Part shown: piece by piece, positions 8,780-18,766 of the stretch
Numbering within the stretch: the first letter of the stretch is position 1
How the letters are laid out: each line of letters starts with the position of its first letter
From: Opitutia bacterium
GTDB lineage: Bacteria > Verrucomicrobiota > Verrucomicrobiia > Opitutales > Opitutaceae
Assembly (NCBI GenBank): GCA_016217595.1
Contig: JACRHS010000026.1
Span: forward strand, 1-58,552
Direction: 5' to 3'
DNA length: 58,552 nt
Translations under genes and position numbers: made by a program
Notes under the pieces: generated by a model
What the model was told of the DNA's origin: nothing
What the model saw: only the letters and a program-made list of their open reading frames with translations
Database searches by the model: none

Positions 8780-9994
8780 ATGCAGCGTCTCATTGCGCCT
8801 TGTCGCACCATCTTCCAGTTGCCCGGCTTTGCCACGCTGCTGGTGTGTAACTTCCTGCTCGGGCTCGCGCAGTCGTTTGTCAGCCCGTTCTACTCCATGT
8901 TCGGCACGTTGGAGGTGGGGATGACGCCGTTCATGTTCGGTGTGTTCATGACGGTGACGTCGGTGAGCGCGATCGGGTTGAGTACGGTGCTGGCGCGGTG
9001 GTCGGACACACGGTACTCCCGCCGGACAATGTTGTTGTTGGGCGGACTGTGCGGTGCGGCGGCGTATGGCGCGTTCGCGGTGGTGCGCGATGCGGTCTGG
9101 CTCACAGTGATCGGCTCACTGGTGCTGGGCATCGGTAGCATCACCGTGCCGCAACTTTTCGCGCTCGCGCGCGAGCAGATCGCCCGCTCCGGGCTGCCGC
9201 CGGCCGACACGCCGTTGTACATGAATGTATTTCGCATGTTTTTCGCCCTGGCGTGGACGGTTGGTCCGGCGATCGCGGCGTGGGTGATGCAGCATTATTC
9301 GTTTCGCGGCACATTTGGGGTGGCGGCGTTTTTCTTTCTGAGCAGCACACTGGTCGTGGCGTTTGCGGCGCCGGCTGTGCCACCGGGCGCGGCACATGAG
9401 CAGGCGCGGAAGATGCCCATGCGGCAGATGTTTCAACCACCGGGCCTGCTAGCTTATTTTCTCGGGTTTTGCCTGTTTTTCGTCTGCACGACGATGTGCA
9501 TCATGAACCTGCCGCTGTTCGTGCTGCATAGCATCGGCGGTACGGCGACGCACGTGGGCATCATCTACAGTTTGGCGCCGATTTTCGAGCTGCCGTTTAT
9601 GATCTATTTCGGCCTGCTGGCGGCACACTGCGATCAGGCCAAGTTGATCCGTATAGGGATATTCATCGCGGCGGTATATTACGGCGGGCTCGCACTGGCC
9701 CAGGCCCCGTGGCACATCTACCCGCTGCAGATTTTGAGCGCGGCGTTCGTGGCGGTGACCAACGGCATCGCGATCACGTTTTTCCAGAGCTTCCTGCCCA
9801 ACCAGGCCGGCGCGGCCACGAGTCTTTATTTCAATGCCGCGCGCATCGGCTCGACCGTCGGCTATCTGCTGTTCGGATCGCTGGCCTCGACGTGCGGCTA
9901 TCGGAGCGTGTTTCTCGTCTGCACGGTGCTCAGCGCCACGGTGCTCGTGATTTTCCACCAGCGACGCAAATTGCATTTGCCGGCGGCGGCGTGA
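8780..9994 (+). CDS. MFS transporter, sugar efflux (SET) type
   Basis: A 404-residue major facilitator with about twelve hydrophobic segments and a short central loop (near 205-220, EQARKMPMRQM). The motif WSDTRYSRRTMLLLGG after helix 2 is the usual MFS A-like motif, and PQLFALAREQ with YMNVFRMFFALAWTVGPA in helices 4-5 resembles the SetA/SetB sugar efflux family. Members export sugars or relieve sugar-phosphate stress. It follows the ROK regulator gene by 211 bases containing a possible operator. Transporter class is certain; SET membership likely; substrate unknown. Confidence 0.8.
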   Translation: MQRLIAPCRTIFQLPGFATLLVCNFLLGLAQSFVSPFYSMFGTLEVGMTPFMFGVFMTVTSVSAIGLSTVLARWSDTRYSRRTMLLLGGLCGAAAYGAFAVVRDAVWLTVIGSLVLGIGSITVPQLFALAREQIARSGLPPADTPLYMNVFRMFFALAWTVGPAIAAWVMQHYSFRGTFGVAAFFFLSSTLVVAFAAPAVPPGAAHEQARKMPMRQMFQPPGLLAYFLGFCLFFVCTTMCIMNLPLFVLHSIGGTATHVGIIYSLAPIFELPFMIYFGLLAAHCDQAKLIRIGIFIAAVYYGGLALAQAPWHIYPLQILSAAFVAVTNGIAITFFQSFLPNQAGAATSLYFNAARIGSTVGYLLFGSLASTCGYRSVFLVCTVLSATVLVIFHQRRKLHLPAAA

Positions 9995-10004
9995 ACCCGG
10001 TCGC

Positions 10005-10958
10005 TTACGCCGGCTTCGGCACGGTCAACTCATCGTAGGCGGTGGCGAGATTCATGGGCAGGCGGTTGCGACCGCCCGGCGGCACGTGGTAATCGGGGAA
10101 GCCGGGGAGGTTATCGAGTTTCACGATCTCGGCCTTCGACTTGCCGGCGGCGATCTCCTTCTCGACGTGCGCGAGCAATCCCGCGAGGAAATCGCGCATC
10201 GTCAGCAAATCGCCGCGGGCTCCGGTGACTCCGAACTTCGCGTTGCCGTGGCCGTAAATGTAGAGCGCGTCGGCCGGGAGGGTTTGCGCCAGTTGCTCAA
10301 GAATCTTGATCCAGTTGCGAATGCTCGCGCCGCCAAACCGGTCGATCACGGGGTAGAGCCGGTTGAACACGAGGTCGCCCATGTGCACCACGTTGGCGCG
10401 CTCGAACGTGATGATGGCATCGCCGCCGGTGTGCGCCGGACCGTAATGTTGCGCGACGATGACTTCGTCGCCGCAGTCGTGCCGCCACACGTCGTCGAAC
10501 AGCGTGTCGGCAAACACCTGCTTGTGCGTGGTGTCGTTTTGCTCGGCGGCGCGGAGCTGGAATTTGGGCACGCGACTGTGGGCCACGATGGTCTGGGCCG
10601 CGGGCTTGAAGGTGCCGTTGCCGCTGGTGTGGTCGAAGTGGTGGTGGGTGTTGAGCACCACGTCGATTTTGCGCGCACCGCGCCCGGGCAGGCCGGCGAG
10701 GCAGATCGCTGCGGTCTCGGGGTATTGCGTGTCGATCACGGCCAGTGCGTCCTTGCTGGCGAGCCAGCCTATGGTGCCGCCGCGACCGGTGAAGTAACCG
10801 ACGTTGCGCCGCAGCGGGCGAAATTCTGTGACGGCCGACGCATGGGGCGCGGCGGCGGGCATGGCCGGGGCGGAGGGTTGCGCGCTAAGCCGGGGGCGGA
10901 GCAAGACGCTGGCCGCAGCCAGCGCGGAGGAGCGGACGAGGAAGGCGCGGCGGTTCAT
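10005..10958 (-). CDS. Tat-exported metallo-beta-lactamase-fold hydrolase
   Basis: A 317-residue protein beginning MNRRAFLVRSSALAAASVLL, a twin-arginine signal peptide, so it is probably exported folded. An earlier in-frame ATG 36 bases upstream would bury the Tat signal and is rejected. The mature part carries NTHHHFDHTSGN (the HxHxDH metal motif), further ligand candidates in GPAHTGGDAI and HMGDLVFNRL, and YIYGHGNAKFG, so a di-zinc site looks complete. The fold covers lactonases, glyoxalases and beta-lactamases; nothing here singles out one. It is convergent with the MFS gene, only 10 bases between stops, and faces the sigma-factor operon at its 5' side. Confidence 0.85.
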   Translation of the reverse strand: MNRRAFLVRSSALAAASVLLRPRLSAQPSAPAMPAAAPHASAVTEFRPLRRNVGYFTGRGGTIGWLASKDALAVIDTQYPETAAICLAGLPGRGARKIDVVLNTHHHFDHTSGNGTFKPAAQTIVAHSRVPKFQLRAAEQNDTTHKQVFADTLFDDVWRHDCGDEVIVAQHYGPAHTGGDAIITFERANVVHMGDLVFNRLYPVIDRFGGASIRNWIKILEQLAQTLPADALYIYGHGNAKFGVTGARGDLLTMRDFLAGLLAHVEKEIAAGKSKAEIVKLDNLPGFPDYHVPPGGRNRLPMNLATAYDELTVPKPA

Positions 10959-11072
10959 GGCGAAAACTAAATCGCAAAAACGGCCCGGCGCCACCGCGAA
11001 AACACCTCCCCCGGGGGCTGCGGTGACTTCCCTGTAACTTTTCCCGCCGCCGCCGGTTCTCCTCTGCGTCCC

Positions 11073-11741
11073 GTGTCCTGTCCGTCTCTTTCCTCCGTGT
11101 CCCTCGTGCTCTCAGAAATCCGTGTTCAATCCGCCTCGACCGTGGTTGAGTCGTCTGCTGACGATTCTGCCGTGGACGCCCGCGAACCCTCCGATCACGC
11201 CCTCATGCTGGCCGTACGCCACGGCGAGCTGGCGCGTTTGGGCGATTTGTTCGAGCGTTACCACCGGCCGCTCTACGGGTTTTTCGTGCGGCTGACCGGC
11301 CAGCGGACTGCGAGCGAAGATTTGGTGCAACTCGTCTTCTACCGCATCCTGAAGTACCGCCACACCTATCGCGACGAGGGCAAGTTTTCCGCCTGGATTT
11401 ACCACCTCGCGCGCAAGGTCGCCGCCGATCACTTCCGGCAAACCGCGGCGCGCGCCACGCCGGTGGAGCCGGGGGATTTGCACGGCGTGCCCGATCCCGC
11501 ACCGCATGCCGCCGCCCACGCCGAGCGCGCCGACGATCTCGCGCTCCTGCGCCGCGCGCTCGACCGGCTGCCCCTCGAACAACGCGAGCTGCTCACGCTG
11601 CATCGCTTCCAACACGTCCGCCACCAGGAGCTCGCCCGGCTGTTCGATTGCAGCGTCGGCGCGGTGAAAGTCCGCATGCACCGCGCGCTCATCGCCCTGC
11701 GCGAGCACTATCTGAAACTGCGCCGCGAGCCCGCCCCATGA
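11073..11741 (+). CDS. ECF-like sigma-70 family sigma factor
   Basis: Up to 222 residues. Region 2 is seen in LFERYHRPLYGFFVRLTGQ and DLVQLVFYRILKYRHTYRDE, with WIYHLARKVAADHFR; region 4 in LDRLPLEQRELLTLHRFQH and VGAVKVRMHRALIALREHY. The start is uncertain: 11073 is a GTG, a second GTG lies at 11172 and the first ATG at 11205; the residues before about 35 look non-conserved. The following gene is a zinc-finger anti-sigma factor, 40 bases downstream, and then a DUF4097-like exported protein. The set is a typical surface or envelope-responsive sigma module. Confidence 0.9.
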   Translation: MSCPSLSSVSLVLSEIRVQSASTVVESSADDSAVDAREPSDHALMLAVRHGELARLGDLFERYHRPLYGFFVRLTGQRTASEDLVQLVFYRILKYRHTYRDEGKFSAWIYHLARKVAADHFRQTAARATPVEPGDLHGVPDPAPHAAAHAERADDLALLRRALDRLPLEQRELLTLHRFQHVRHQELARLFDCSVGAVKVRMHRALIALREHYLKLRREPAP

Positions 11742-11781
11742 GCGCCCTCCGCCATCAGTCACCACTCAACCCACTTTCGTC

Positions 11782-12615
11782 ATGATTTGCTCCCGCGTCC
11801 AAGAAGCCTTCACCGATTACCAGGCCGGCACGCTTTCCGCCGAGGAGACCGCTGAGGCGCGACTCCACCTGCGGACGTGCCTGGCCTGCCAACGCGACTG
11901 GGCCGGCTGGCAGGAAACGCTCCTCCTGCTCGACCGGCTGCCCGCCGAGGAGCCCAGCCCGCGTCTGCGCGAAAACTTCTACGCGATGCTCGACACGCAT
12001 CAACGCGCCGCCGAGGCCGGGCCGTTTGCCCAGTTGCGCACGCAGCTCGACCGGATCTGCGCACGGCTTCTGCCGGCGCGCCCCGCGTGGCAGCTCGCCG
12101 GCGCGCTGGCGTTGCTCGCGGTCGGGGTGTTCGTCGGGGTGTTCTTTGCGGGACGCCCGGCGCCGGTTGAGCCGCACGACGCGGCGTTGCAGCGCCAGCT
12201 TGCCGAACTACAACGCAAGGTCGATTCGATGGGCCAGCTCGTGGCCTATTCGCTCGTCCGTCCGCAACCCGCCAACGCCCGCCTGCAACAAGTCGCCGCC
12301 ACGCGGCAGCGCGGCGGAGCTGATGCCGAAACGCTCGCCGGGCTCGTGCGCACGCTCGCGTTCGACCCCAGCACCAACGTGCGGCTCTCCGCGCTCGAAA
12401 CGCTTTACGCTTACGCCGATCTTCCGCTGGTGCGGGAGGGCGTGCTCGCCTCGCTGCCACGCGAAGGCTCGCCGCTGGTGCAGCTGGCCATGATCGATTT
12501 TCTCGTCTCGCTGCGCGACCAGGAGGCCGCGCCCGCGTTCGAAGCCCTCACGCGCGACGCCGCTGTTGATCAAGCGGTGCGCGCCGCCGCCCGCCGTGCG
12601 TTGGTGCAACTCTAA
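11782..12615 (+). CDS. Zinc-finger anti-sigma factor with HEAT-like C-terminus
   Basis: 277 residues. The N-terminus has the zinc-binding anti-sigma pattern Cys3...His29-x3-Cys33-x2-Cys36 (HLRTCLACQ), which would clamp the sigma factor encoded just upstream. A single membrane helix follows (about 103-123, LALLAVGVFVGVFFAG), then a short coiled coil (about 131-150). The periplasmic part from about 175 shows HEAT-like helical repeats (VRLSALETLYAY, PLVQLAMIDFLV, VDQAVRAAARRALV). HEAT units are protein-binding, suggesting the sensor end touches another protein, perhaps the DUF4097-like product of the next gene. Anti-sigma role is strong; the sensing role is inferred. Confidence 0.88.
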   Translation: MICSRVQEAFTDYQAGTLSAEETAEARLHLRTCLACQRDWAGWQETLLLLDRLPAEEPSPRLRENFYAMLDTHQRAAEAGPFAQLRTQLDRICARLLPARPAWQLAGALALLAVGVFVGVFFAGRPAPVEPHDAALQRQLAELQRKVDSMGQLVAYSLVRPQPANARLQQVAATRQRGGADAETLAGLVRTLAFDPSTNVRLSALETLYAYADLPLVREGVLASLPREGSPLVQLAMIDFLVSLRDQEAAPAFEALTRDAAVDQAVRAAARRALVQL

Positions 12616-12653
12616 CCGCCGCGGTTTCCCATAACCTTAAAATTCTCTCTGCC

Positions 12654-13745
12654 ATGAAATCTTTCTTCTCTCTGGGTGTCTCTTTTCTTGTCCTGCTCGT
12701 CAGTTCGATCCGCGGCGAACCCGCGGCGACCGTGAAATTCTCCGATCCCGCCAAGCCCGGCCTGCTGAAAATCTACTTCGCGCAGGGCGACCTGAAGGTG
12801 CGCGGCAGCAGCACCGCGGCGGAGATCAGCGTCAACTCCACCGCCAAGGCTGAGAGTCAACCGGTGCGTCGCGCCGACGGATTGCGCGTGCTCAGCGACA
12901 CCGGGGCGAGTTTTCAGCTCACGGAAAAGGACAACGTCGCCGAGTTTAACAGCGGCAAAGAGGACTGGCCGATGGGCGACACCGCCAGCTTTGAGATCAT
13001 CGTGCCCGCCGCCACCGCGCTCGAAGTGCAGAACGGTTGGGGTGGCACGGTCGCCATCGAAAAGGTGACCGGCGACGTCGAGGTCAAAGGGCTCAATTGT
13101 GAGGTGAAACTCGTCGAGCTCGGCGGCGGGGCGGTGGTCGAAACCATGAATGGCGCGATCGACGCCACCTTCGGTGCGTTGCCGGAGAAGAAGCCGATTT
13201 CATTCAGCTCCATGAACGGCGAGGTGAAACTGCGCGTGCCGGCCAACGCCAAGGCCAACGTGCGGTTCCGCTCCCACAATGGCGCCATTCTGACCGATTT
13301 TCCCGAGGACGCGCTGAAGACCAAGACGGAGAATCTCGGGCGCACAGATTGGGGCAAATACGCCGGTCAGCACGTCGCGATCGCCTCGCAGGTGGCGGGC
13401 GAAGTGGCGCGCGAGGTGGCCAAGGTCGCGCATCAGGTGGCGACGGAAGTGCAGACCGCGGTGCGCGAGGCGCAGCGCGCCGAGTCCGAGAGCCGGAAGG
13501 CGGAGGCCGAAGTGCAGCGCGTCGAGGCGGAAACAGCGGCTGCGGAGATGGCGGCGAAAGCCACAGGCACTGCGCCGTCCAAGGTAAAAACGGCGCGCCC
13601 GATCCGCAGTCCCCGGCCGCCGCGTCCCCCGAGCATTCCGGCCATCGCCGGCGGCAAGGTCGTCAGCGGCACGCTCAACGGTGGCGGCATCGATCTGCAA
13701 GTGACGACGATGAACGGCGATATCACGTTGCGGCGTCAGCCCTGA
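12654..13745 (+). CDS. DUF4097-like exported beta-helix protein with an inserted helical segment
   Basis: 363 residues with an N-terminal signal peptide (about 1-21). Repeating strands such as GDVEVKGLNCEVKLVELGG, VVETMNGAIDA and SFSSMNGEVKLRV are typical of DUF4097-type putative adhesins. Residues about 237-305 switch to an Ala/Glu/Arg-rich segment (VAREVAKVAHQVATEV and on), likely a coiled coil, followed by a Pro/Arg-rich stretch (about 310-328). The beta motif then returns (GTLNGGGIDLQVTTMNGDI), so the helical part is an insertion inside the fold. It is third in the sigma/anti-sigma operon and is probably the effector or signal partner. Molecular function unknown. Confidence 0.75.
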   Translation: MKSFFSLGVSFLVLLVSSIRGEPAATVKFSDPAKPGLLKIYFAQGDLKVRGSSTAAEISVNSTAKAESQPVRRADGLRVLSDTGASFQLTEKDNVAEFNSGKEDWPMGDTASFEIIVPAATALEVQNGWGGTVAIEKVTGDVEVKGLNCEVKLVELGGGAVVETMNGAIDATFGALPEKKPISFSSMNGEVKLRVPANAKANVRFRSHNGAILTDFPEDALKTKTENLGRTDWGKYAGQHVAIASQVAGEVAREVAKVAHQVATEVQTAVREAQRAESESRKAEAEVQRVEAETAAAEMAAKATGTAPSKVKTARPIRSPRPPRPPSIPAIAGGKVVSGTLNGGGIDLQVTTMNGDITLRRQP

Positions 13746-13868
13746 GCGAGGGCTGCGTGATGCGGCAAAAACGTTGCCGAGAAAAAAAGCAACGGCGGGT
13801 TTCTACTGAGTGGAATAGCTTCGAGTTGGCGGGGGGCGGTTTTAGTTTCGGCGGCCTGTTCACCTGCC

Positions 13869-15462
<1,594 letters not shown>

Positions 15463-15488
<26 letters not shown>

Positions 15489-15843
15489 GGATAACCCTGA
15501 GAACCGCTACTTGTTCACCTTCCTGCTGAAGCGGGCGGGTTACACCGTGCGGTCTGCCTCCAACGGTTGCGAGGCCCTCGCCGAGGCTGCGAGCATGGTG
15601 CCCGATCTGGTGATCATGGACATCCAGATGCCCGAAATGGATGGCTACGAGGCGACGGCGCGGCTGCGGGAAGATCCGCGATTTGACGCCGTGCCCATCG
15701 TGGGGCTGAGCGCTTTCGCGACGACGGGCGACCACGAACGGGCGCGGCGGAGCGGGTTTGCGGCGTATTTGGCGAAACCGATCGTGCCGGAAGATTTCCT
15801 GCGGGAAATCGCCGCGTATCTGCCCGTGGCGCTGCGGCCTTGA
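15463..15843 (+). CDS. Single-domain CheY-like response regulator
   Basis: 126 residues, starting MSAKILLVEDNPENRYLF. Glu9/Asp10, phospho-acceptor Asp53 (VIMDIQMPEMDGYEA), Ser (VGLSAFAT) and Lys (YLAKPIVPEDF) complete the receiver site. There is no output domain, so it acts by protein contact or as a phosphate shuttle. The ATG at 15463 lies inside the end of the kinase gene (26-base overlap), a translational-coupling arrangement. The frame stays open upstream, but the receiver starts exactly at this ATG. Confidence 0.92.
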
Positions 15844-15910
15844 CGCCCATGGTCGCGGAGGGTTTGCACCCGGTGCAACCTTGGCTAGCTTTCGCCGGTC
15901 AACGCTTACC

Positions 15911-16480
15911 ATGAAACCGCACCGCTTTTCATTTTGGTCCGCCATTCTTGCCGCGTTGCTGCTCGCCGGTTGCAGCACGGTGGAGAGCCGCATCAAGGAG
16001 CATCCCGCGGTGTTCGCCGCGCTCGATGCGCCGACCCAGCAGAAAATTCGCCAGCAGATCGTCGAGCTCGGCTACACGCCGGAAATGGTCTATCTCGCGC
16101 TCGGCGCGCCTTCGGAAAAATTGCAAAAGACGACCGAGTGGGGCGTCGAAGACGTCTGGATCTACAATCGCTATTACCGCGATTGGGTGGGCAACGTGCT
16201 TTCCCATTACCAGCGCTGGGTCATGTACGATCCCGTTTCGAAGCGCTACATCGTGTACGTTGAGCCGGTTTATGCCAACGTGTACGAGGATCGGGAGGAA
16301 GAGCAGTTCCGGGTGACGTATCTCAACGGCAAAGTCGCCGTGATGGAGCAGGTCAAGGATCGCGGCGAACGGCCAACGGCCCAGCCTGCACCGGCACCGG
16401 CGGCCGCTCCGGCCGCGGCTCCGGCCAAGTCGTCCGCGCCGACCGTCGCTGTGCCTACACCCGCGCAGTCAGCGGGATAA
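15911..16480 (+). CDS. Lipoprotein of unknown function
   Basis: 189 residues. The lipobox is LLLAGC with Cys about 20 after a hydrophobic core, so the mature protein is lipid-anchored. The middle (residues 25-135) is a compact region with YTPEMVYLALGAPSEKL, reminiscent of the SmpA/BamE-type small lipoprotein fold (a helix pair followed by ALGxPs). The C-terminus is a low-complexity Ala/Pro segment (about 155-185). It follows the response regulator by 67 bases and may be cotranscribed, but nothing ties the functions together. The start is the ATG directly before the signal sequence. Confidence 0.72.
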   Translation: MKPHRFSFWSAILAALLLAGCSTVESRIKEHPAVFAALDAPTQQKIRQQIVELGYTPEMVYLALGAPSEKLQKTTEWGVEDVWIYNRYYRDWVGNVLSHYQRWVMYDPVSKRYIVYVEPVYANVYEDREEEQFRVTYLNGKVAVMEQVKDRGERPTAQPAPAPAAAPAAAPAKSSAPTVAVPTPAQSAG

Positions 16481-16522
16481 TCGCGTTGCCACCGCCATTT
16501 GTCGTGGCAGCCTCGCGCCACG

Positions 16523-17803
16523 ATGAACACCCCTGATCCTCGTTTGGTAGCGGCAACTGGTCTACGCGCGGGCGGCGCAGTTCTGCCCGGCGTCGAAGTC
16601 TTGTTTGAGCGACACCCGGAGTTACTGCGTGGTAAGCGCGTGGGTCTGATTACGAATCCCACTGGCATCGATCGCGGGCTCGGGAGCATCGTGGCGCAGT
16701 TTCAGCGCCATCCGGAAATCAAGCTTGTGGCGCTCTACGGCCCGGAGCATGGCATCCGCGGCGACGCCCAGGCGGGTGAGTACGTGGCGTTTTACCAGGA
16801 CGCGCATTTCCAGCTACCCGTGTTCAGTCTCTACGGACAGTCGATGAAACCGCCGCCGGGGATGTTGCAAAACATCGACGAGTACATGCGCACGTTCGAC
16901 ACCACGGCGCAAGACAAGGCTCCCGCCAGCACGATGCTGGAGACGATCGACACCATGGTGTGCGACCTGCAGGACATCGGCACGCGTGTCTACACGTTCG
17001 TGGCAACGATGGCGTACGCGATGCAGGCGTGTGCCGAGAGCGACATCGCTTTTGTGGTGCTCGACCGCCCCAACCCCATCAATGGCGTCGACATGGAAGG
17101 GCCGATTCTCGAATACCCCAAGCACAGCTCGTTCGTCGGACTCTATCCGGTTCCGTTGCGGCACGGCATGACGTCGGGTGAACTGGCCACGTTGTTTAAC
17201 GAACGGTTTTTCAACCGCAAAGTCCGCCTGACGGTGGTGCCGATGGAAGGCTGGACGCGCGAACAATGGTTCGACGACACGCGGCTGCCGTGGGTGGCGC
17301 CGTCGCCCAACATGCCCACGCTCGCCACGGCCACAGTTTATCCCGGGCAGGTGTTGCTCGAAGGCACCAACCTTTCCGAGGGCCGCGGCACGACGCAGCC
17401 CTTCGAGCTGTTCGGCGCGCCGTGGATCGACGGCTTCGACTTCACGCGCCGGCTCAACGCCCTCGGTCTGCCCGGCGTGGTTTTCCGCGAGGCGTGGTTT
17501 ACGCCCACGTTCTCCAAACATCAGGGCCAGCGCTGCGGCGGCTGCCAGGTCCACGTGACCGACCGGAACGTGTTCCGCTCGGTGGCGACGACCTTGCTGA
17601 TGTTGCAAGAAGTCATCCGCGCTTATCCGGGTAAACTGGAATTCCACGCCGACTATTTCGACAAGGTCATGGGCATCTCCGCGGTCCGTCTTGCGCTGGA
17701 ATCCGGCGCGGACGTCGCTCCGGTGATCGCCGGATTCCAGGCGGGCATCGACGAATTCGCCCGGATGCGGGAGCAGTACCTTCTCTACCGCAACGCGCGG
17801 TGA
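16523..17803 (+). CDS. NamZ/DUF1343 exo-beta-N-acetylmuramidase-like protein
   Basis: 426 residues. Conserved DUF1343 features are GKRVGLITNPTGIDR, LVALYGPEHGIRGDAQAGE, VCDLQDIGTRVYTF and LDRPNPINGVDMEGP, with a later EGTNLSEGRGTTQPFELFGAPW. The characterised family member NamZ removes terminal N-acetylmuramic acid from peptidoglycan fragments. No clear signal peptide is seen from this ATG; a TTG 24 bases upstream (16499) is a possible alternative start but adds no signal either. The family call is very strong; the activity on muropeptides is by family. Confidence 0.88.
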   Translation: MNTPDPRLVAATGLRAGGAVLPGVEVLFERHPELLRGKRVGLITNPTGIDRGLGSIVAQFQRHPEIKLVALYGPEHGIRGDAQAGEYVAFYQDAHFQLPVFSLYGQSMKPPPGMLQNIDEYMRTFDTTAQDKAPASTMLETIDTMVCDLQDIGTRVYTFVATMAYAMQACAESDIAFVVLDRPNPINGVDMEGPILEYPKHSSFVGLYPVPLRHGMTSGELATLFNERFFNRKVRLTVVPMEGWTREQWFDDTRLPWVAPSPNMPTLATATVYPGQVLLEGTNLSEGRGTTQPFELFGAPWIDGFDFTRRLNALGLPGVVFREAWFTPTFSKHQGQRCGGCQVHVTDRNVFRSVATTLLMLQEVIRAYPGKLEFHADYFDKVMGISAVRLALESGADVAPVIAGFQAGIDEFARMREQYLLYRNAR

Positions 17804-17932
17804 CACTCCCGGCGCGCCGGCGCCCGGTTGGCAAGAATCGCGACATTTTTTCGACCGCGCGGCGCAGCGCGGTCGCGGGGTTTCGGCTACACTGGCGCCG
17901 TCCTCTGCCTCGCAACTTCAAGCAGTATCATC

Positions 17933-18721
17933 ATGGCGAAAATCTATTATGTCGGCGACTGGGCGGTCATGCTGGGACCGATGTTTGCCGAAACTCCGTT
18001 CAACTATGCCTGGAAAGGCACCGATCTCTTCAACTACGGCCGTTGGCTCAAAGAAGCCCTCGAAGCCGGCGGTGAGCATCAGGTGACCAGCGTGCCGACG
18101 TGGGAATTCTACCGGCTGGAACCCGGCCGCTACGAAGCGATCCTCGCCGAGTACGATGCGGTGGTGTTCTCCGACGTCGAAGCGAAGAACTTCCAACTCG
18201 CGCCACAGTTTTTCGACCGCAGCAAATTCGGCGGCAAGCCCCTCACGTTTCCCGATCGCGTGCGACTGACGGTCGAGGCGGTGCAGGCGGGCAAGGCCAT
18301 GATGTTTTTGGGCGGCTGGCTGAGCTTCAACGGCGAGATGGGCAAGGGCGGCTGGGGGCGCACGCAGTTGCGCGAGATTCTGCCCGTCGAGTGCCTCGTC
18401 CAAGAAGACCTGCGCGAAAGCACGGAAGGCTGGTCGGGGCGCGCCACGAAGCCCCGGCATCCGATCCTCGCCGGCCTCGATCTGAAAACCATGCCGCCGA
18501 TTCTCGGCTACAACATCGTCAAGCCGCGCCGCGGTTGCGAAGTGCTGGCCACATGGGGCGACTCGAGCGATCCGATGCTGGCGGTCGGGCAATTCGGCAA
18601 GGGCCGCGTGCTCGCTTACACCTCCGATCCTGCGCCGCACTGGGGCTGCAATTTCGTTTACTGGCAACAGTACGCCAAATTCTGGCAGAACGCCGCCCGC
18701 TGGTTGCTGGCGAAGTCTTGA
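17933..18721 (+). CDS. GATase1-like protein (putative glutamine amidotransferase fold)
   Basis: 262 residues starting MAKIYYVGDWAVM. Motifs MFLGGWLSFNGEMGKGGWGRTQLREILPVE, here abbreviated in parts (FLGGWLSF, GKGGWG), plus VLAYTSDPAPHWGCNFV near the end fit the PF07090-type family of class I glutamine amidotransferase-like proteins. The catalytic Cys of true amidotransferases is not evident at the elbow (GGWLSFNG), so enzymatic activity is doubtful. The upstream in-frame ATG at 17828 gives an unlikely basic leader. The gene follows NamZ by 129 bases and converges on an AraC regulator. Family call likely; physiological role unknown. Confidence 0.75.
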   Translation: MAKIYYVGDWAVMLGPMFAETPFNYAWKGTDLFNYGRWLKEALEAGGEHQVTSVPTWEFYRLEPGRYEAILAEYDAVVFSDVEAKNFQLAPQFFDRSKFGGKPLTFPDRVRLTVEAVQAGKAMMFLGGWLSFNGEMGKGGWGRTQLREILPVECLVQEDLRESTEGWSGRATKPRHPILAGLDLKTMPPILGYNIVKPRRGCEVLATWGDSSDPMLAVGQFGKGRVLAYTSDPAPHWGCNFVYWQQYAKFWQNAARWLLAKS

Positions 18722-18731
18722 TGTACCGCCC

Positions 18732-18766
18732 GGCCGTCCGCTGTCGCTATCGACCGGCGGACGGCC
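18732..18766. terminator. Strong hairpin between convergent genes
   Basis: GGCCGTCCGC (18732-18741) pairs with GCGGACGGCC (18757-18766); inside, GTCG (18743-18746) pairs with CGAC (18751-18754). The stem totals 14 bp. It lies just after the GATase1-like stop and overlaps the last codons of the AraC gene on the other strand. There is no U-tract on either side, so it is a candidate bidirectional transcription block rather than a classical terminator. Confidence 0.45.

Noticed and set aside
13763..13797. CGGCAA/TTGCCG hairpin followed by an A-run after the DUF4097-like gene
   Set aside because: The run is A on the coding strand, so it would end leftward transcription, for which there is no gene. 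Reported only here.
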